From contig CALCCE010000285.1 of NCBI GenBank assembly GCA_937899835.1, forward strand, positions 1 to 51,195: 51,195 nt of DNA, given 5' to 3'. The notes under the pieces are model-generated. The model searched no databases. It was not told where the DNA came from and worked only from the letters and a program-made list of their open reading frames with translations. Source of the stretch: an uncultured Flavobacteriales bacterium. GTDB lineage: Bacteria > Bacteroidota > Bacteroidia > Flavobacteriales_G > Salibacteraceae. A program made the position numbers and the translations under genes. This document shows positions 26,016 through 35,927 of the stretch, piece by piece (the first letter of the stretch is position 1; each line of letters opens with the position of its first letter).

Positions 26016-27170
26016 TTAGTTCAAAATTATTCGCTTGGTATGCACCGTTTGATTGGTGGCCACTTCTACGAGGTAAATTCCCCTGGGAAGGGTTGCCACC
26101 GCTAAAGCACCGAATCGAGTGCTTTCAAATCTCTTTTCCAAAAGCGCTTGCCCTTGCATATCGATCAGGCGCAATTCCCAATCTCCGGCTTCTTCTACCC
26201 AAATATTGACTTGCTCTGCCGCTGGGTTCGGGTAAATGGCAAAGGATGGATTATCAAATTGTTCGGAGAAATGGCGTCTGTTAAAATCCTCCACTTTCCC
26301 AAAACAATTTATCGCAGTATCACCAAGACAAACCACTTCAAAGTGCAAGGCTTTGCGAGCATCCACGTGCACCAACACCAGATTATCGCCGGATGGGCTC
26401 CCCATGCCACTGGCTACGAACCGAAAGCTACGCATTTGATCCGAGGTTACTTTGGAGGCCCACACAACCCCAATATCTCCCGCAAAAAAGGTCACCGGCT
26501 TTTGCAACGCTTCAAAGAGAGGCGCCACCTCTGTCCAAAAGTTGAGCGGTTCCGAGCGTCCGGCACCCGAATTAAGGCCGATGTAGTTAAAGACATTATC
26601 GGGGGCATGCCAAATGAGTTGATGCGTAAATACAAACACCTGGTCTGCCTTCGGGCCCAAATCCGACAACACCTGCTTCAAATAGGCCAGTTGTGCTCCT
26701 CGAATGCTCCAACCATCCAGATCGGCATCCAGCACAATAAAAAGGTCGTTTTCATGCAGCAAGTGATACCAGGTTTGGCCATACCGCGCCTCAAATTCGG
26801 GGCGATTCTCCATATCGTGGTTCCCTACTACCAGATGTACCGGAAAGGGGAGTTCCTGCAAATCTGCCTCTACTTCATCCCAGTCTTTGGCCGTTGGAAA
26901 AGGAGAAACAATATCGCCCGTTAAAAAGCCCATCGCCAGATGGTTCTGGGCTCTAAGTAACGGGAAAGCTTCTTTGAATGGTGGGTGTACTCCTTTATTG
27001 TTAACTCCCGGCTCACCATAAACGTGCCCGGCCACAAAAAACGAGTACAAAGTATCGGTACTCTGGCCTTGTACACGGCTCAGACCCGAAACGAGCACAA
27101 GTAGCATGCCTGCAAACCCAAGCCTCAAGAGCAGCCGAAACAACAATTGTTGAAAAAGTAGGGGCATCAT
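26016..27170 (-). CDS. Secreted metallophosphoesterase-like protein with T9SS sorting domain
   Basis: I start at ATG 27170, before the signal peptide (LRLGFAGMLLVLVSGL, cleavage near VQGQS); the frame is open to GTG 27209. The 384-residue protein has calcineurin-type elements: FFVAGHVYGEPG, MGFLTGDIVSPF, HLVVGNHDMENRP and VFVFTHQLIWH, with a later TFFAGDIGVVW. The first DxH motif and the final GHxH are not in canonical form (GHVYG and GDIG appear at those places), so metal binding may be altered. The last 75 residues are a type A T9SS domain (YPNPAAEQVNIWV to TLPRGIYLVEVA and KRIILN). It sits next to three giant T9SS substrates. Confidence 0.8.
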   Translation of the reverse strand: MMPLLFQQLLFRLLLRLGFAGMLLVLVSGLSRVQGQSTDTLYSFFVAGHVYGEPGVNNKGVHPPFKEAFPLLRAQNHLAMGFLTGDIVSPFPTAKDWDEVEADLQELPFPVHLVVGNHDMENRPEFEARYGQTWYHLLHENDLFIVLDADLDGWSIRGAQLAYLKQVLSDLGPKADQVFVFTHQLIWHAPDNVFNYIGLNSGAGRSEPLNFWTEVAPLFEALQKPVTFFAGDIGVVWASKVTSDQMRSFRFVASGMGSPSGDNLVLVHVDARKALHFEVVCLGDTAINCFGKVEDFNRRHFSEQFDNPSFAIYPNPAAEQVNIWVEEAGDWELRLIDMQGQALLEKRFESTRFGALAVATLPRGIYLVEVATNQTVHTKRIILN

Positions 27171-27260
27171 CCGTACTAAAGCTAAGATTCTTTTACCAGA
27201 AGCCGCCACTCAAGGCAGTTTTAGATGAATAGCAAACGGAGACAACCGCTTCCTGGTATT

Positions 27261-30200
27261 TTATTGACGGACAATCAAGCGAACAGTTTGGGTGCTCACC
27301 TCACGCTGTACTTGAACCAGGTACAACCCCGGAGAAAATCCATCCACCGATAGGTGAATCGGATTACCCGCTGCCTCGACTTCCAGGTTCTGGATGAGGA
27401 TACGTTTTCCGGTTAGGTCAAAAACCTGAAGGGTTACCGACTCATCGGTTTCCCATCCGCCCTGCAGCCATACCTGATCATGAGCCGGATTGGGGAAAAG
27501 GGTCAATTCCTGAGTGGCTTTTTCTTTATTTGATTCGTTGGACTCAAAAGCCACCGCCAACCTCGGTTGTGGAGTAGCGGGCGTAGTGATGGTACATACC
27601 GGCCCGTAGCTGCCCCAGGTGCCATTGACTGAAGCTGCTACGCGTACGTTGTAGGTAGTGTTGGGCAGGTAGTTGTTAGAAGCCCAATCAAAGCGCCAGG
27701 TGGTCCACTGATAGCCACGCACATACACCGTGTTGAATCCTGAACCGGTATTGGTGATTTCTACCCGATAGTTGTCGGCTCCGGGAACACCTTGGTAAAA
27801 CAAGTATTGATTCCAGCTACTGAGGGTGATGTTGCACTGACTGGAAACCATTTGAGTCAATGGAACATTGCTCGGCGTAGTTACCTGGCAAGCACTTCCA
27901 TAAGGCCCCCAGCTACCATCGATAAAGGCGGCTACTTCTACGTTGTAGGTCGTATTGTAGGAAATACCTGGAATAAAGCTCAATTTAAAATTCGTCCATT
28001 GGTAGCCACGGGTATACACTTGTGAAAATCCACCGGCCGTCACCCGATAACGATAATTAGCAGCTCCCGGCACGGAGTTAATATAAAGCCATTCACCAAG
28101 GCTGTTCAACGTGATACCGCAAGAACTGGTACCTAATGTTGTAGTAGGGGCAGCCGGGGGTGTCGCAATGGAACAAACCGGACCGTAGGTTGTCCAGTTG
28201 CCGTTTACCAAGGCCGCCACCTGCACCGAATATGTAGTGTTGTATTGGATGCCTGGCACCGAAGTCATTTGAAAACTGGGTGCGGCAAATCCACGCACGT
28301 GCACCACATTAAAGCTCCCGGAAATGATTTGATACCGGTAGTTAGTAGCCCCTGATACCGAGGCATAAAAGATGTAATCGCTCAAAGCGTTGAGGGTGGC
28401 ACCACAAAAAGAAGTCACAATGGCGGGGCCACCCGTATTGTTGCTTGCTACTGTAGCCTGTGCTACTTTGGTACATCCGCTGGCATCGGTTACCGTTACG
28501 GTGTAGACACCTGCTGCAAGGCCACTTAAATTAGCCGATGTTGATCCATTGGACCAGGAATAAGTGTAAGGCGTTGCACCATTGGATACGGTGCTTGTAA
28601 CACTTCCATTGCTTCCAAAATTCACTTCGGGTGTGGTGCTTAAACTAATGGTTGGTCCGCCAAGAGTTGTCGTTACTACATCCTGTGAAGTGCCACAAGC
28701 ATTGGTGCTGGTTACCGTCCAGGTGCCGGCGGTAGAAACCACGATGCTATCTGCTGTAACTCCAGTGCTCCACACATTGGTAGCTCCGTTGAGATCACCG
28801 TAAAGGATCACCGATTGGCCGGAGCAAATGGCAACAGTAGGTTGTGGGAATGAAAAACTGGCTGCTGGATCAAACTCATCCGCTCCAATGTCGGGAGCCG
28901 CTTGATTTCGGGCCTGGCCATCGAAATCAATGTTCAGCAAGCCGTTTAGATTCTTACCGGCATTGTTGAGTTGCGGTTTGCAGGTATGCAAATCACCGTT
29001 GGTGACATCGGCAAAATCGGGGAAGGTTTCAAAGCCATTGGCATCTTGACCGGTAGCAGCTTGCCAACTGCCGAAAGCGCCCAAACCATTGTTGAAATAT
29101 GCAGGCTCTGCGCCACTGGAGAAGGTCACCGTATGATCCATATTTCCAAAAGCACTACTGCCCACACCATATAAGCCGTAACCAAATCCCAGGTTGGCGA
29201 AAATGTTGTTGTAAATGTTGAGCGAGCTACAACTGACAAGGGAAAAAGCCCGACCGGTGGTAGCCATCTCTTCCAAAGCAATACTGTTGTGCAACACATT
29301 CAAAAAAGTACAAGAAACCAACTCCAGTCCTCTGTGCGCAACATTGGAATTGGGCGAGCCCAGTTTCAAAGCGTTATTGGCAATTAAGCCTCGATTGGTA
29401 CTGGTGCCATTCGAAATTCCGATGCTAAGTCCAGTAACCGGCACATCTCCAGTGCTCTTGATCCGGTTGTTGACAATCTCGAAGGCTCCATTGGTTCTGG
29501 AAAACTGGAACCCATACGTAGCGCTTGTATTGGTTGAATTGGTTCTCATCTCGTTATTGATCACCTTCAACCCTTCAGTGATTGAAGATCGAATGCCGTA
29601 GACCGATTGGTTGATGAGTTCATTGCCTTCAATGCGGTTCCCTACTTCGGGCAAGGAACCGGCAATTTCTCCATTGAGGTAAAACCCATGACTGCCGCCA
29701 ATCAACACATTGTTGAGAAACGTGTTGTAGTTGTCCTGGGAATTGCTGGAATACACCAACGCATTGTTTAAGCTACTGGAGGAATAGTTCACCGGAGCGA
29801 TCAATCGACATTCTTTAATGGTATTGTACTCTGCTGCACTGGTGATTTGAATGACGCGACTGAGGCTGCTGTTAAGGCTTTCAAAGGCAAGGTTTTCGAA
29901 AGACAGGTAATCGGCTCCTTCAAGACTGAGTACATAGTTGCTAAAGGATGAACTCACATTGTGCCGCAAGATGGTGGTACTCACCAAACTCGGATTGCCT
30001 TTGAAAGTAATGGTGTTAGCGCTACTTGTGCCCGCTATTTCATTGATAACGAGCTGTTCTAAATAAACACCATTTGCAACGTCAAACACAACGGGACCAC
30101 TGACGCCACAAGACTGTAGCACGTTGATCGCTTCAGCAAACGAAGCGAAATTGACGCCTCCGGTGGCGGTTCCCGAATTGATCGTATAGTTGCCACTTAA

Positions 30201-31088
30201 AGGAGTGCAGAGGTTGGTAGAAAGAGTATCGTTGTTTTGCTCAATATCAGGCCCTGCCCCGTTTACATCAGACACGTAGGCCTGGATTGAATAACTCCCC
30301 AAAGCGGGGACTACAAATGGTGTAGCAAACTGATAATCGTAGATGCCGCCAATCGGAATGGGAAATGGAAAAACTGCATCGTTGACCGAAACGGTTGCTC
30401 CATTGTTAAACCGGTAACTGAGATCGGCCTGCGTAATGGTGGTTTGACCAAAGTTCGTTACCCGAACCGTGAGATTATTGTTTCCCACCACGGGTTGAAT
30501 TGGAGCCACAACTTCGGTGATACTGGCGTCTACATTCGCTAAAACGGTGTAGCTAACCCCTCCATTAAATTGTCGGGTAGCAAAAGTGGGGTTTGGCAAC
30601 GAACCGCCATAACCCACATTTGGCCCAGTATTGATAGAAATGTTAGCATCCGAATATGGATTGCCACTATTAGTGGTGTAGTCGCTGTAAACAACATTGC
30701 AAGTAGCACAACCAATGTAAAAGCGATAAGTAGTTCCCGCCGACATAGCGAGACTGACGGGAATGGGTAGCGATTGAAGTACTGGAAACAAACCACTACT
30801 TTGACCAAATACAATAGCCTCACCAAGCTTGGTCCAGTCAGGTGAAGCAATATTAGGAGCCCCCGTAAGATCGGTAGCGGAGTACCAAATTTCCACGGTT
30901 TGGTTACCGTTTTGTAAGGCAGCACTAAAACCATCGATAAAGATGGAGTTGTTGGCAGTTACCTGAAAGGTTGTTCCACCAGATCCGTTGCCACCTGCTA
31001 AAGGCGGAACAGTGTTTAGGGTAAATTGGGCATTAGCCAAAAAAGAGGTGAACAATAGAATTGCCCACATTAGCACATTTTTATGCAT
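27261..31088 (-). CDS. Giant T9SS-secreted beta-helix protein with three fibronectin-like repeats
   Basis: The 1275-residue protein starts at ATG 31088 (signal MWAILLFTSFLANAQ). Order: an N-terminal beta domain (TVPPLAGGNGSGGTTFQVTA) shared with the protein at 35928; a CARDB-like domain; a right-handed beta-helix (about 300-680; NTITFKGNPS, NALVYSSNSQDNYNTFLN); the linker PDIGADEF; one SprB-type repeat (ATPYTYSWSNGST, GVYTVTVTDASGC). Three tandem repeats of about 93 residues follow, each with YNTTY.V.VAA...G.W..YG and a TTP boundary. A type A T9SS domain (LFPNPAHDQVWLQ to SPGLYLVQVQ) ends the protein. Probably a surface adhesin or glycan-binding protein; no catalytic residues are seen. Expected repeat-mediated length variation. 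Confidence 0.85.
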   Translation of the reverse strand: MHKNVLMWAILLFTSFLANAQFTLNTVPPLAGGNGSGGTTFQVTANNSIFIDGFSAALQNGNQTVEIWYSATDLTGAPNIASPDWTKLGEAIVFGQSSGLFPVLQSLPIPVSLAMSAGTTYRFYIGCATCNVVYSDYTTNSGNPYSDANISINTGPNVGYGGSLPNPTFATRQFNGGVSYTVLANVDASITEVVAPIQPVVGNNNLTVRVTNFGQTTITQADLSYRFNNGATVSVNDAVFPFPIPIGGIYDYQFATPFVVPALGSYSIQAYVSDVNGAGPDIEQNNDTLSTNLCTPLSGNYTINSGTATGGVNFASFAEAINVLQSCGVSGPVVFDVANGVYLEQLVINEIAGTSSANTITFKGNPSLVSTTILRHNVSSSFSNYVLSLEGADYLSFENLAFESLNSSLSRVIQITSAAEYNTIKECRLIAPVNYSSSSLNNALVYSSNSQDNYNTFLNNVLIGGSHGFYLNGEIAGSLPEVGNRIEGNELINQSVYGIRSSITEGLKVINNEMRTNSTNTSATYGFQFSRTNGAFEIVNNRIKSTGDVPVTGLSIGISNGTSTNRGLIANNALKLGSPNSNVAHRGLELVSCTFLNVLHNSIALEEMATTGRAFSLVSCSSLNIYNNIFANLGFGYGLYGVGSSAFGNMDHTVTFSSGAEPAYFNNGLGAFGSWQAATGQDANGFETFPDFADVTNGDLHTCKPQLNNAGKNLNGLLNIDFDGQARNQAAPDIGADEFDPAASFSFPQPTVAICSGQSVILYGDLNGATNVWSTGVTADSIVVSTAGTWTVTSTNACGTSQDVVTTTLGGPTISLSTTPEVNFGSNGSVTSTVSNGATPYTYSWSNGSTSANLSGLAAGVYTVTVTDASGCTKVAQATVASNNTGGPAIVTSFCGATLNALSDYIFYASVSGATNYRYQIISGSFNVVHVRGFAAPSFQMTSVPGIQYNTTYSVQVAALVNGNWTTYGPVCSIATPPAAPTTTLGTSSCGITLNSLGEWLYINSVPGAANYRYRVTAGGFSQVYTRGYQWTNFKLSFIPGISYNTTYNVEVAAFIDGSWGPYGSACQVTTPSNVPLTQMVSSQCNITLSSWNQYLFYQGVPGADNYRVEITNTGSGFNTVYVRGYQWTTWRFDWASNNYLPNTTYNVRVAASVNGTWGSYGPVCTITTPATPQPRLAVAFESNESNKEKATQELTLFPNPAHDQVWLQGGWETDESVTLQVFDLTGKRILIQNLEVEAAGNPIHLSVDGFSPGLYLVQVQREVSTQTVRLIVRQ

Positions 31089-31154
31089 AATTCGGGTGAA
31101 AATTGGGGTCAACAAGTTGGGTTAATAGACTGACTTTCAACTGAAAATCAAGGG

Positions 31155-31162
31155 CAAAAATA
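31155..31162 (-). promoter_or_regulatory. Putative -7 box for the 1275-residue T9SS protein
   Basis: On the minus strand TATTTTTG is a full TAnnTTTG match, 66 bases before ATG 31088. TTTG and TTGG occur shortly upstream, but at less than the usual spacing. Confidence 0.4.
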
Positions 31163-31246
31163 CTTACCAAAGCCCAATACACCTAATATAAATACCACGT
31201 TTAACCACCTTTGCTAAAAGCTGATAGGTGGATAATGTCATAGAAA

Positions 31247-31279
31247 TAAAAAGGGCCGCCTCTGGTAAGAAGCAGCCCT
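31247..31279 (-). terminator. Rho-independent terminator of the 1496-residue T9SS protein
   Basis: Read on the minus strand, AGGGCTGC and GCGGCCCT form an 8-bp stem (one T-G wobble) around a 12-base loop, followed by TTTTTATTTC. It is 22 bases downstream of the stop at 31302. The three giant genes are thus at least partly separate units. Confidence 0.75.
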
Positions 31280-31301
31280 GTATTTCAGTGTTTTTCTGGC
31301 C

Positions 31302-34300
31302 TTATTTCACCGAGATTCGCTCTACCGCAGAAAATCCTTCGGCACTCAACTGCACCACATACATCCCTTGTGCCTGATCGCTCAGGTCGAGGAAATGTAG
31401 GTAATTGGCCGGCAGGTTGAGCAAGCGCTCGTTGTGTACTACTCGTCCCTGTAGATCGAAAATGGAAATATTCAGGTCTTGCCCCACAAAACCATTCAAT
31501 TGCACGTTCAATTTCCCATTGGTTGGGTTGGGGAAGAAGTTGACCAAATGCGCCTCCTCCAATTGATTGACACCCACGCATGGATCGGAAACCAAGTCGA
31601 TGGAATCTACATCAGAACAACCGTTGATGTCGGTGGCCACGACCGAGTAGATACCAGGAGTAGCCACGACAATTGAACTGGTGGTTTCTCCATTGGACCA
31701 AAGGTAGTTGGCAAATCCACCGGTAGGATTGATGGTATAGGTGTAGGTTTCACAAATGAAATCTTGTGCCGGTCCGAGGTCAACCACTGGTTTGGGAAAG
31801 TTAAAACTCACCGTGGCGGATTGCACTTCGGTGCATCCATTGGCATCGGTCACGGTTACGGTGTAAGCACCACTTTCCAGGTTGTTGAGCGCAGCGGTAG
31901 TAGAAGCATTGGCATCGCTCCACAAGTAAGTGATTGGAGCAGCACCACCGCTCACATTGGCTACTGCAGAGCCATCGGCATCCAACTCACAACCTACATT
32001 TTGCGAAGAAGTATTCAAATTGAATTGTGGCCAATTGGTCAACAAAATAGAATCGCGGTTGGTACATCCCTGGTTGTCGGCTACCTGCACCCAATAAACG
32101 CCCGGAGTAGCAGCCGTGATACTGGAGGTAGTAGCACCAGTAGACCACAGGTAGCTGATAACACCACCACCCCCGTTGAGGGTGTAACTATCCCCATCAC
32201 AGAAACTGTCGTCGGCACCAAGGTTGACCGTAGGCAAGGCTGCGCCTGCCCCAACGGTAGTATTGCCCACCTGGGTACAGCCATTGGCATCGGTGATGGT
32301 AACGGTGTAATTGCCCGGCGTGAGCGAAGCCACATTGGCACCGGCTGCGCCACTGCTCCACAAGTAGTTGTAGGTTCCGCTACCGCCTGCAGCCAAAACA
32401 TTGGCCGTTCCATTGCCATCGCCCAAACAGGTTTCGTTAGTGGAACTCAAGGAAGCACTCAAGGCAGTAGGTTCGGTAACCGTAGTAGCAGCCGTAGCCG
32501 TACAACCGTTGGCATCGGTCAGGGTAAGAGAATAAGTTCCGGCACTCAGGTTGGCAACAATGCCATTGCTACCACCGTTGGACCAGGAATAAGAATAAGC
32601 TTGGGTGCCACCACTGGCAAGGCTAGCTGCCACACCATCGTTGCCTCCATTGCAACTCACCTGCGTTACCGTAGAGAGGTTCACCGAAAGGGCCGCAGGC
32701 TGAGTGATGTTTACCGTACTGGAAGCGGTACACCCTTGGGCATCCGTTACTGTCACGGTATAGTTTCCGGCCAAAACACCGTTGAGGCTCGAAGTGGAGT
32801 TTCCGGTGGACCAGTTGTAGGTATACGGGCTGGCTCCACCTGCAGCTTGTGCATTGGCGACACCGTCTGCGCTGCCAAAGCAACTGGCAGCAGCATTAAC
32901 GGTGGTAGAACTCACCAAGGGCACGGAAGGTGCAATAGCGAACGAACTTTGGGAAGCGCAACCGTTGGCATCGCTCAAGGTAACGGTGTAGACTCCTGCA
33001 GCTAAACCTGTAATAGCAGCTGCACTTCCACTGTTGCTCCATGCATAGGTATAAGGTGTGGTTCCACCAGAACCGCTCACATTGAGGGCGGCAGTAGCAC
33101 CACCCGTACAACCCAAATTACTGGTTTGTGCAATGCTGCTCCCCAAAAGACTTGGAGCAAGCAGGGTAGATTGTGCAGTGGCCGAACAACCGTTGCCATC
33201 GGTAATGGTTACCGTAAAGGTACCGGCTCCGAGGCTCCCCATAACGTCAGTAGTGGCACCATTAGACCATGCATAATTGTAAGGCGCATCTCCACCACTG
33301 GCCGTAGCCGTTAGTTCACCATCCGACAATCCATTACAGGAAATAGGCGCACTCACCGAAACAGCAGCACTCAAGGTGCTCGAAACGACCATTAGAGTAT
33401 CAGTAAAACTGCCACAGGCATCGGTAATCGTTACACTGACGCTGCCGGGAACTCCCACCAAAATGCTGGAATTGGTGGACCCGTTGCTCCACGAGTTCAA
33501 CATGCCACCAGTGGCACCATTCAACAGCAGTGTACTGCCGGAACAGAGCACTGCAGTATCGCTGCTAAAGGCAAAATCTTCGGGCGATTGAAATTCGTAG
33601 GCACCAATATCCGGAGTTTGAGGATCACGCGCATTGCCGTTATAGTCGGTATCCACAACTCCAAGTAAACTAACGCCTCCTGCACTTAAGTCGGGAGAAC
33701 AAGTGGTGAGATCGCCCGTCAAAACACCGGTAAAATTTGGATTGGCCGAAACCGAATTTTGGTCAAAACCAGAGGCATTTTGCCAATCGGTTAGGGACAA
33801 TTGATTCGTACTGAAGTAACCTACATTTCCGGTAGTGGTGTAAAGGTTGTTGTAGTCGGAGTCAAACGAAAACGAACTGGTAGCGTAAATCACATGCCCG
33901 GGTCCGTTTTCTACAAATACATTATTTCTCACTTTGTTGCCGCCTCCACTCAGGAAGTAACCGGCTCTGGAAGAAGCATTGGTACTGCGATGGTAAACAC
34001 TGTTGTGGTAAATGTTCAGGAAACCAGCGTTGGAGAAATAAATGCCGTACAAAACACTACCTGAGGTAGAGTCGATCTGGGTAACGGAGTTGTTGCTAAT
34101 GTCGGCCGGAGTGGCATTTGATCCAGAAACGGATGACACGTAAATGCCTCGGATAGGAGCGCGAAAGCCACCAGTATTGGGATTCAAACGGTTGGCGCGA
34201 ACCACAACCTCTCCATTTACATTCAGGAGATAGATGCCGTAGGAAGTAAAAGTATAGGCCGAACCTGTTTCCAGGGTACAATCAAACACTTTGAAACCAT

Positions 34301-35792
34301 TCTGGTAATTGGTGTAGACGCCCATGTAGTAGAAATCTTCCATGGAGCAGTCTTCAATATCAGTATCTTCCAAATCAACCGCGGAAGTCCCAAACCAATA
34401 GAAGCTGTAGGACCCACCCGAAAGGTCGCAGCTTTTAAACTGACTTCCTTTCACATCGGTAGTATTGGCGTAAATCAATGCTGCGAGATTGGAAGTGGTG
34501 GTAATATTGGCAAACCCTTCAATGGAGCAATTCTCCAAACCATTGTAGTTGGACCCGGTGGCAAACTCTACCACCCTGGAATAAAAAGAAGATTGGTTTT
34601 TAAGGGTCATGTCTTCAAACCGGACATGATCGGCACCATCCAACTTAACAATGTAGTTAAGGGTGGCATTCCCGGTACCCTGTAGGGTCACCAGACTGTT
34701 GTTGCTGGCATTTCCTTTGAACGTAACGGAGGCCGAAGCGCTCGATCCGTTAATCGCCGGGATTACGATTTTTTCATTGTAGATACCCGGTGCTACGTTG
34801 AACGTGACGTTGCCACAAACCCCAATGGTGGACAATAGGTTGACGGCATCAGTGAAGGAATTAAAATTGGATCCCGAAGTTGGAAAACTGCTGTTGATCG
34901 TGAAATTCCCAACCAAGGAAAGCGGAGGAACTACAAAAGTGGCAGTATCGTTCAACGGGTTTCCATCCGTCCCGGCGTTGGGATTTGAGGTCCAGGCCTT
35001 GATCACATCCCCAATACTGTAACTGGCGGTGGTACTCAACACTATGTTGTTGTCTGAGCCTCCGGTGGTTAAACTTCCGGTCCTGGGAGTTGTAGACTGC
35101 ACTACACCATTCAACGACCAACCGATGGTTGCTGTGGTCAGGGTATTGGCTCCCAGCGATCCCAGATTTACTGAAATGGTAGTGCCCAAAGAACAAGCCA
35201 CCGTGGTGGGAGCCGAAAAGCTGGAAATAAAGGCATCATTAGGAGAAGGCGCCAACACAGTGACTAAGTAATCCTCCACCTCACCATAGGTCTGATTGTT
35301 GCAAGGATCAGTAGGCAGCGAGTTGTAGCTACATCGCACACGCATGCGGTAAACTCCTGCTCCAATCGTTCCAGGAACGGTAATGGAGGAAGACTGGGCG
35401 GTAGTGGTCCAGGTGGAAGAGGTCCAAACATCTTCACCGGTGTCCACAAAATCACCATCGTTGTTCCAATCAATCCAAATCTTTTGCCCTTGGCTAAAAG
35501 TGGGTCCCGATTGAACGGTAAAATTGAAGGAGTTGCCTGTGGTAACAGTAACGGTTTGGGAGCTTATGAAGCTGTAGTTGCCCGTTGAACATCCAGAATT
35601 AAGGTTGCTAATGTTGGTGCTACCACCAGTAGTAGAAAAGCTGGTTATTTGATCACCAAAGCCACATCCATTAGCAGTGACCGGCGTGCAATATTGAGCC
35701 TGCACAGTCATTCCGGAGAACAGCATGGCGCAAAGCACAGAGAAAGCAATGTGCCACCTTGGCATTGGATTGAGGGGTAAATTTCTGGTCAT
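31302..35792 (-). CDS. Giant T9SS-secreted protein with GEVED domain, beta-helix and six SprB-type repeats
   Basis: From ATG 35792 (signal FSVLCAMLFSGMTVQAQ) the protein has 1496 residues. N-terminal GEVED domain: KIWIDWNNDGDFVDTGEDVW, then YRMRVRCSYN and YGEVEDYLVTV. Next a CARDB-like domain, then a right-handed beta-helix (FEDMTLKNQSSFYSRVVEFA) and PDIGAYEF. Six SprB-type repeats of about 75 residues follow (SCNG..DG.A, GG..PY.Y.WSNG, G.YTVT.TDANGC), interrupted by two Ig-like modules (LNGGGGVISYLWSTGATT and GFANYLWSNGETTSS). It ends with a type A T9SS domain (FFPNPTNGKLNVQ to AQGMYVVQLS). From the beta-helix on it matches the protein at 35928 module by module. Probably a surface adhesin; SprB itself works in gliding. 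Confidence 0.85.
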   Translation of the reverse strand: MTRNLPLNPMPRWHIAFSVLCAMLFSGMTVQAQYCTPVTANGCGFGDQITSFSTTGGSTNISNLNSGCSTGNYSFISSQTVTVTTGNSFNFTVQSGPTFSQGQKIWIDWNNDGDFVDTGEDVWTSSTWTTTAQSSSITVPGTIGAGVYRMRVRCSYNSLPTDPCNNQTYGEVEDYLVTVLAPSPNDAFISSFSAPTTVACSLGTTISVNLGSLGANTLTTATIGWSLNGVVQSTTPRTGSLTTGGSDNNIVLSTTASYSIGDVIKAWTSNPNAGTDGNPLNDTATFVVPPLSLVGNFTINSSFPTSGSNFNSFTDAVNLLSTIGVCGNVTFNVAPGIYNEKIVIPAINGSSASASVTFKGNASNNSLVTLQGTGNATLNYIVKLDGADHVRFEDMTLKNQSSFYSRVVEFATGSNYNGLENCSIEGFANITTTSNLAALIYANTTDVKGSQFKSCDLSGGSYSFYWFGTSAVDLEDTDIEDCSMEDFYYMGVYTNYQNGFKVFDCTLETGSAYTFTSYGIYLLNVNGEVVVRANRLNPNTGGFRAPIRGIYVSSVSGSNATPADISNNSVTQIDSTSGSVLYGIYFSNAGFLNIYHNSVYHRSTNASSRAGYFLSGGGNKVRNNVFVENGPGHVIYATSSFSFDSDYNNLYTTTGNVGYFSTNQLSLTDWQNASGFDQNSVSANPNFTGVLTGDLTTCSPDLSAGGVSLLGVVDTDYNGNARDPQTPDIGAYEFQSPEDFAFSSDTAVLCSGSTLLLNGATGGMLNSWSNGSTNSSILVGVPGSVSVTITDACGSFTDTLMVVSSTLSAAVSVSAPISCNGLSDGELTATASGGDAPYNYAWSNGATTDVMGSLGAGTFTVTITDGNGCSATAQSTLLAPSLLGSSIAQTSNLGCTGGATAALNVSGSGGTTPYTYAWSNSGSAAAITGLAAGVYTVTLSDANGCASQSSFAIAPSVPLVSSTTVNAAASCFGSADGVANAQAAGGASPYTYNWSTGNSTSSLNGVLAGNYTVTVTDAQGCTASSTVNITQPAALSVNLSTVTQVSCNGGNDGVAASLASGGTQAYSYSWSNGGSNGIVANLSAGTYSLTLTDANGCTATAATTVTEPTALSASLSSTNETCLGDGNGTANVLAAGGSGTYNYLWSSGAAGANVASLTPGNYTVTITDANGCTQVGNTTVGAGAALPTVNLGADDSFCDGDSYTLNGGGGVISYLWSTGATTSSITAATPGVYWVQVADNQGCTNRDSILLTNWPQFNLNTSSQNVGCELDADGSAVANVSGGAAPITYLWSDANASTTAALNNLESGAYTVTVTDANGCTEVQSATVSFNFPKPVVDLGPAQDFICETYTYTINPTGGFANYLWSNGETTSSIVVATPGIYSVVATDINGCSDVDSIDLVSDPCVGVNQLEEAHLVNFFPNPTNGKLNVQLNGFVGQDLNISIFDLQGRVVHNERLLNLPANYLHFLDLSDQAQGMYVVQLSAEGFSAVERISVK

Positions 35793-35883
35793 ATTAATTG
35801 ATATTGGGGATTTAGATGCCTTGCCACCATCATTGACAAGGGCTGACTGTGACGGCCATTGAACTGCCAAAGCCTTTGGAATG

Positions 35884-35919
35884 GTTCACCTCCTCAACCC
35901 GTGGGTTGAGGAGGTGAAC
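35884..35919. other. 36-base near-perfect palindrome between two giant T9SS genes
   Basis: GTTCACCTCCTCAACCC and GGGTTGAGGAGGTGAAC are exact 17-base complements separated only by GT. It begins 8 bases after the stop of the 1501-residue gene and is about 90 bases upstream of the next start. No T-tract follows on either strand. It could be a 3' stabilising hairpin, a factor-dependent terminator or a dispersed repeat element. Confidence 0.8.
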
Positions 35920-35927
35920 GAAATGAG

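Noticed and set aside
26006-26027. 8-bp inverted repeat ATTTTGAA/TTCAAAAT over the stop codon of the metallophosphoesterase-like gene
   Set aside because: AT-only weak stem within coding sequence and without a T-tract; easily chance.
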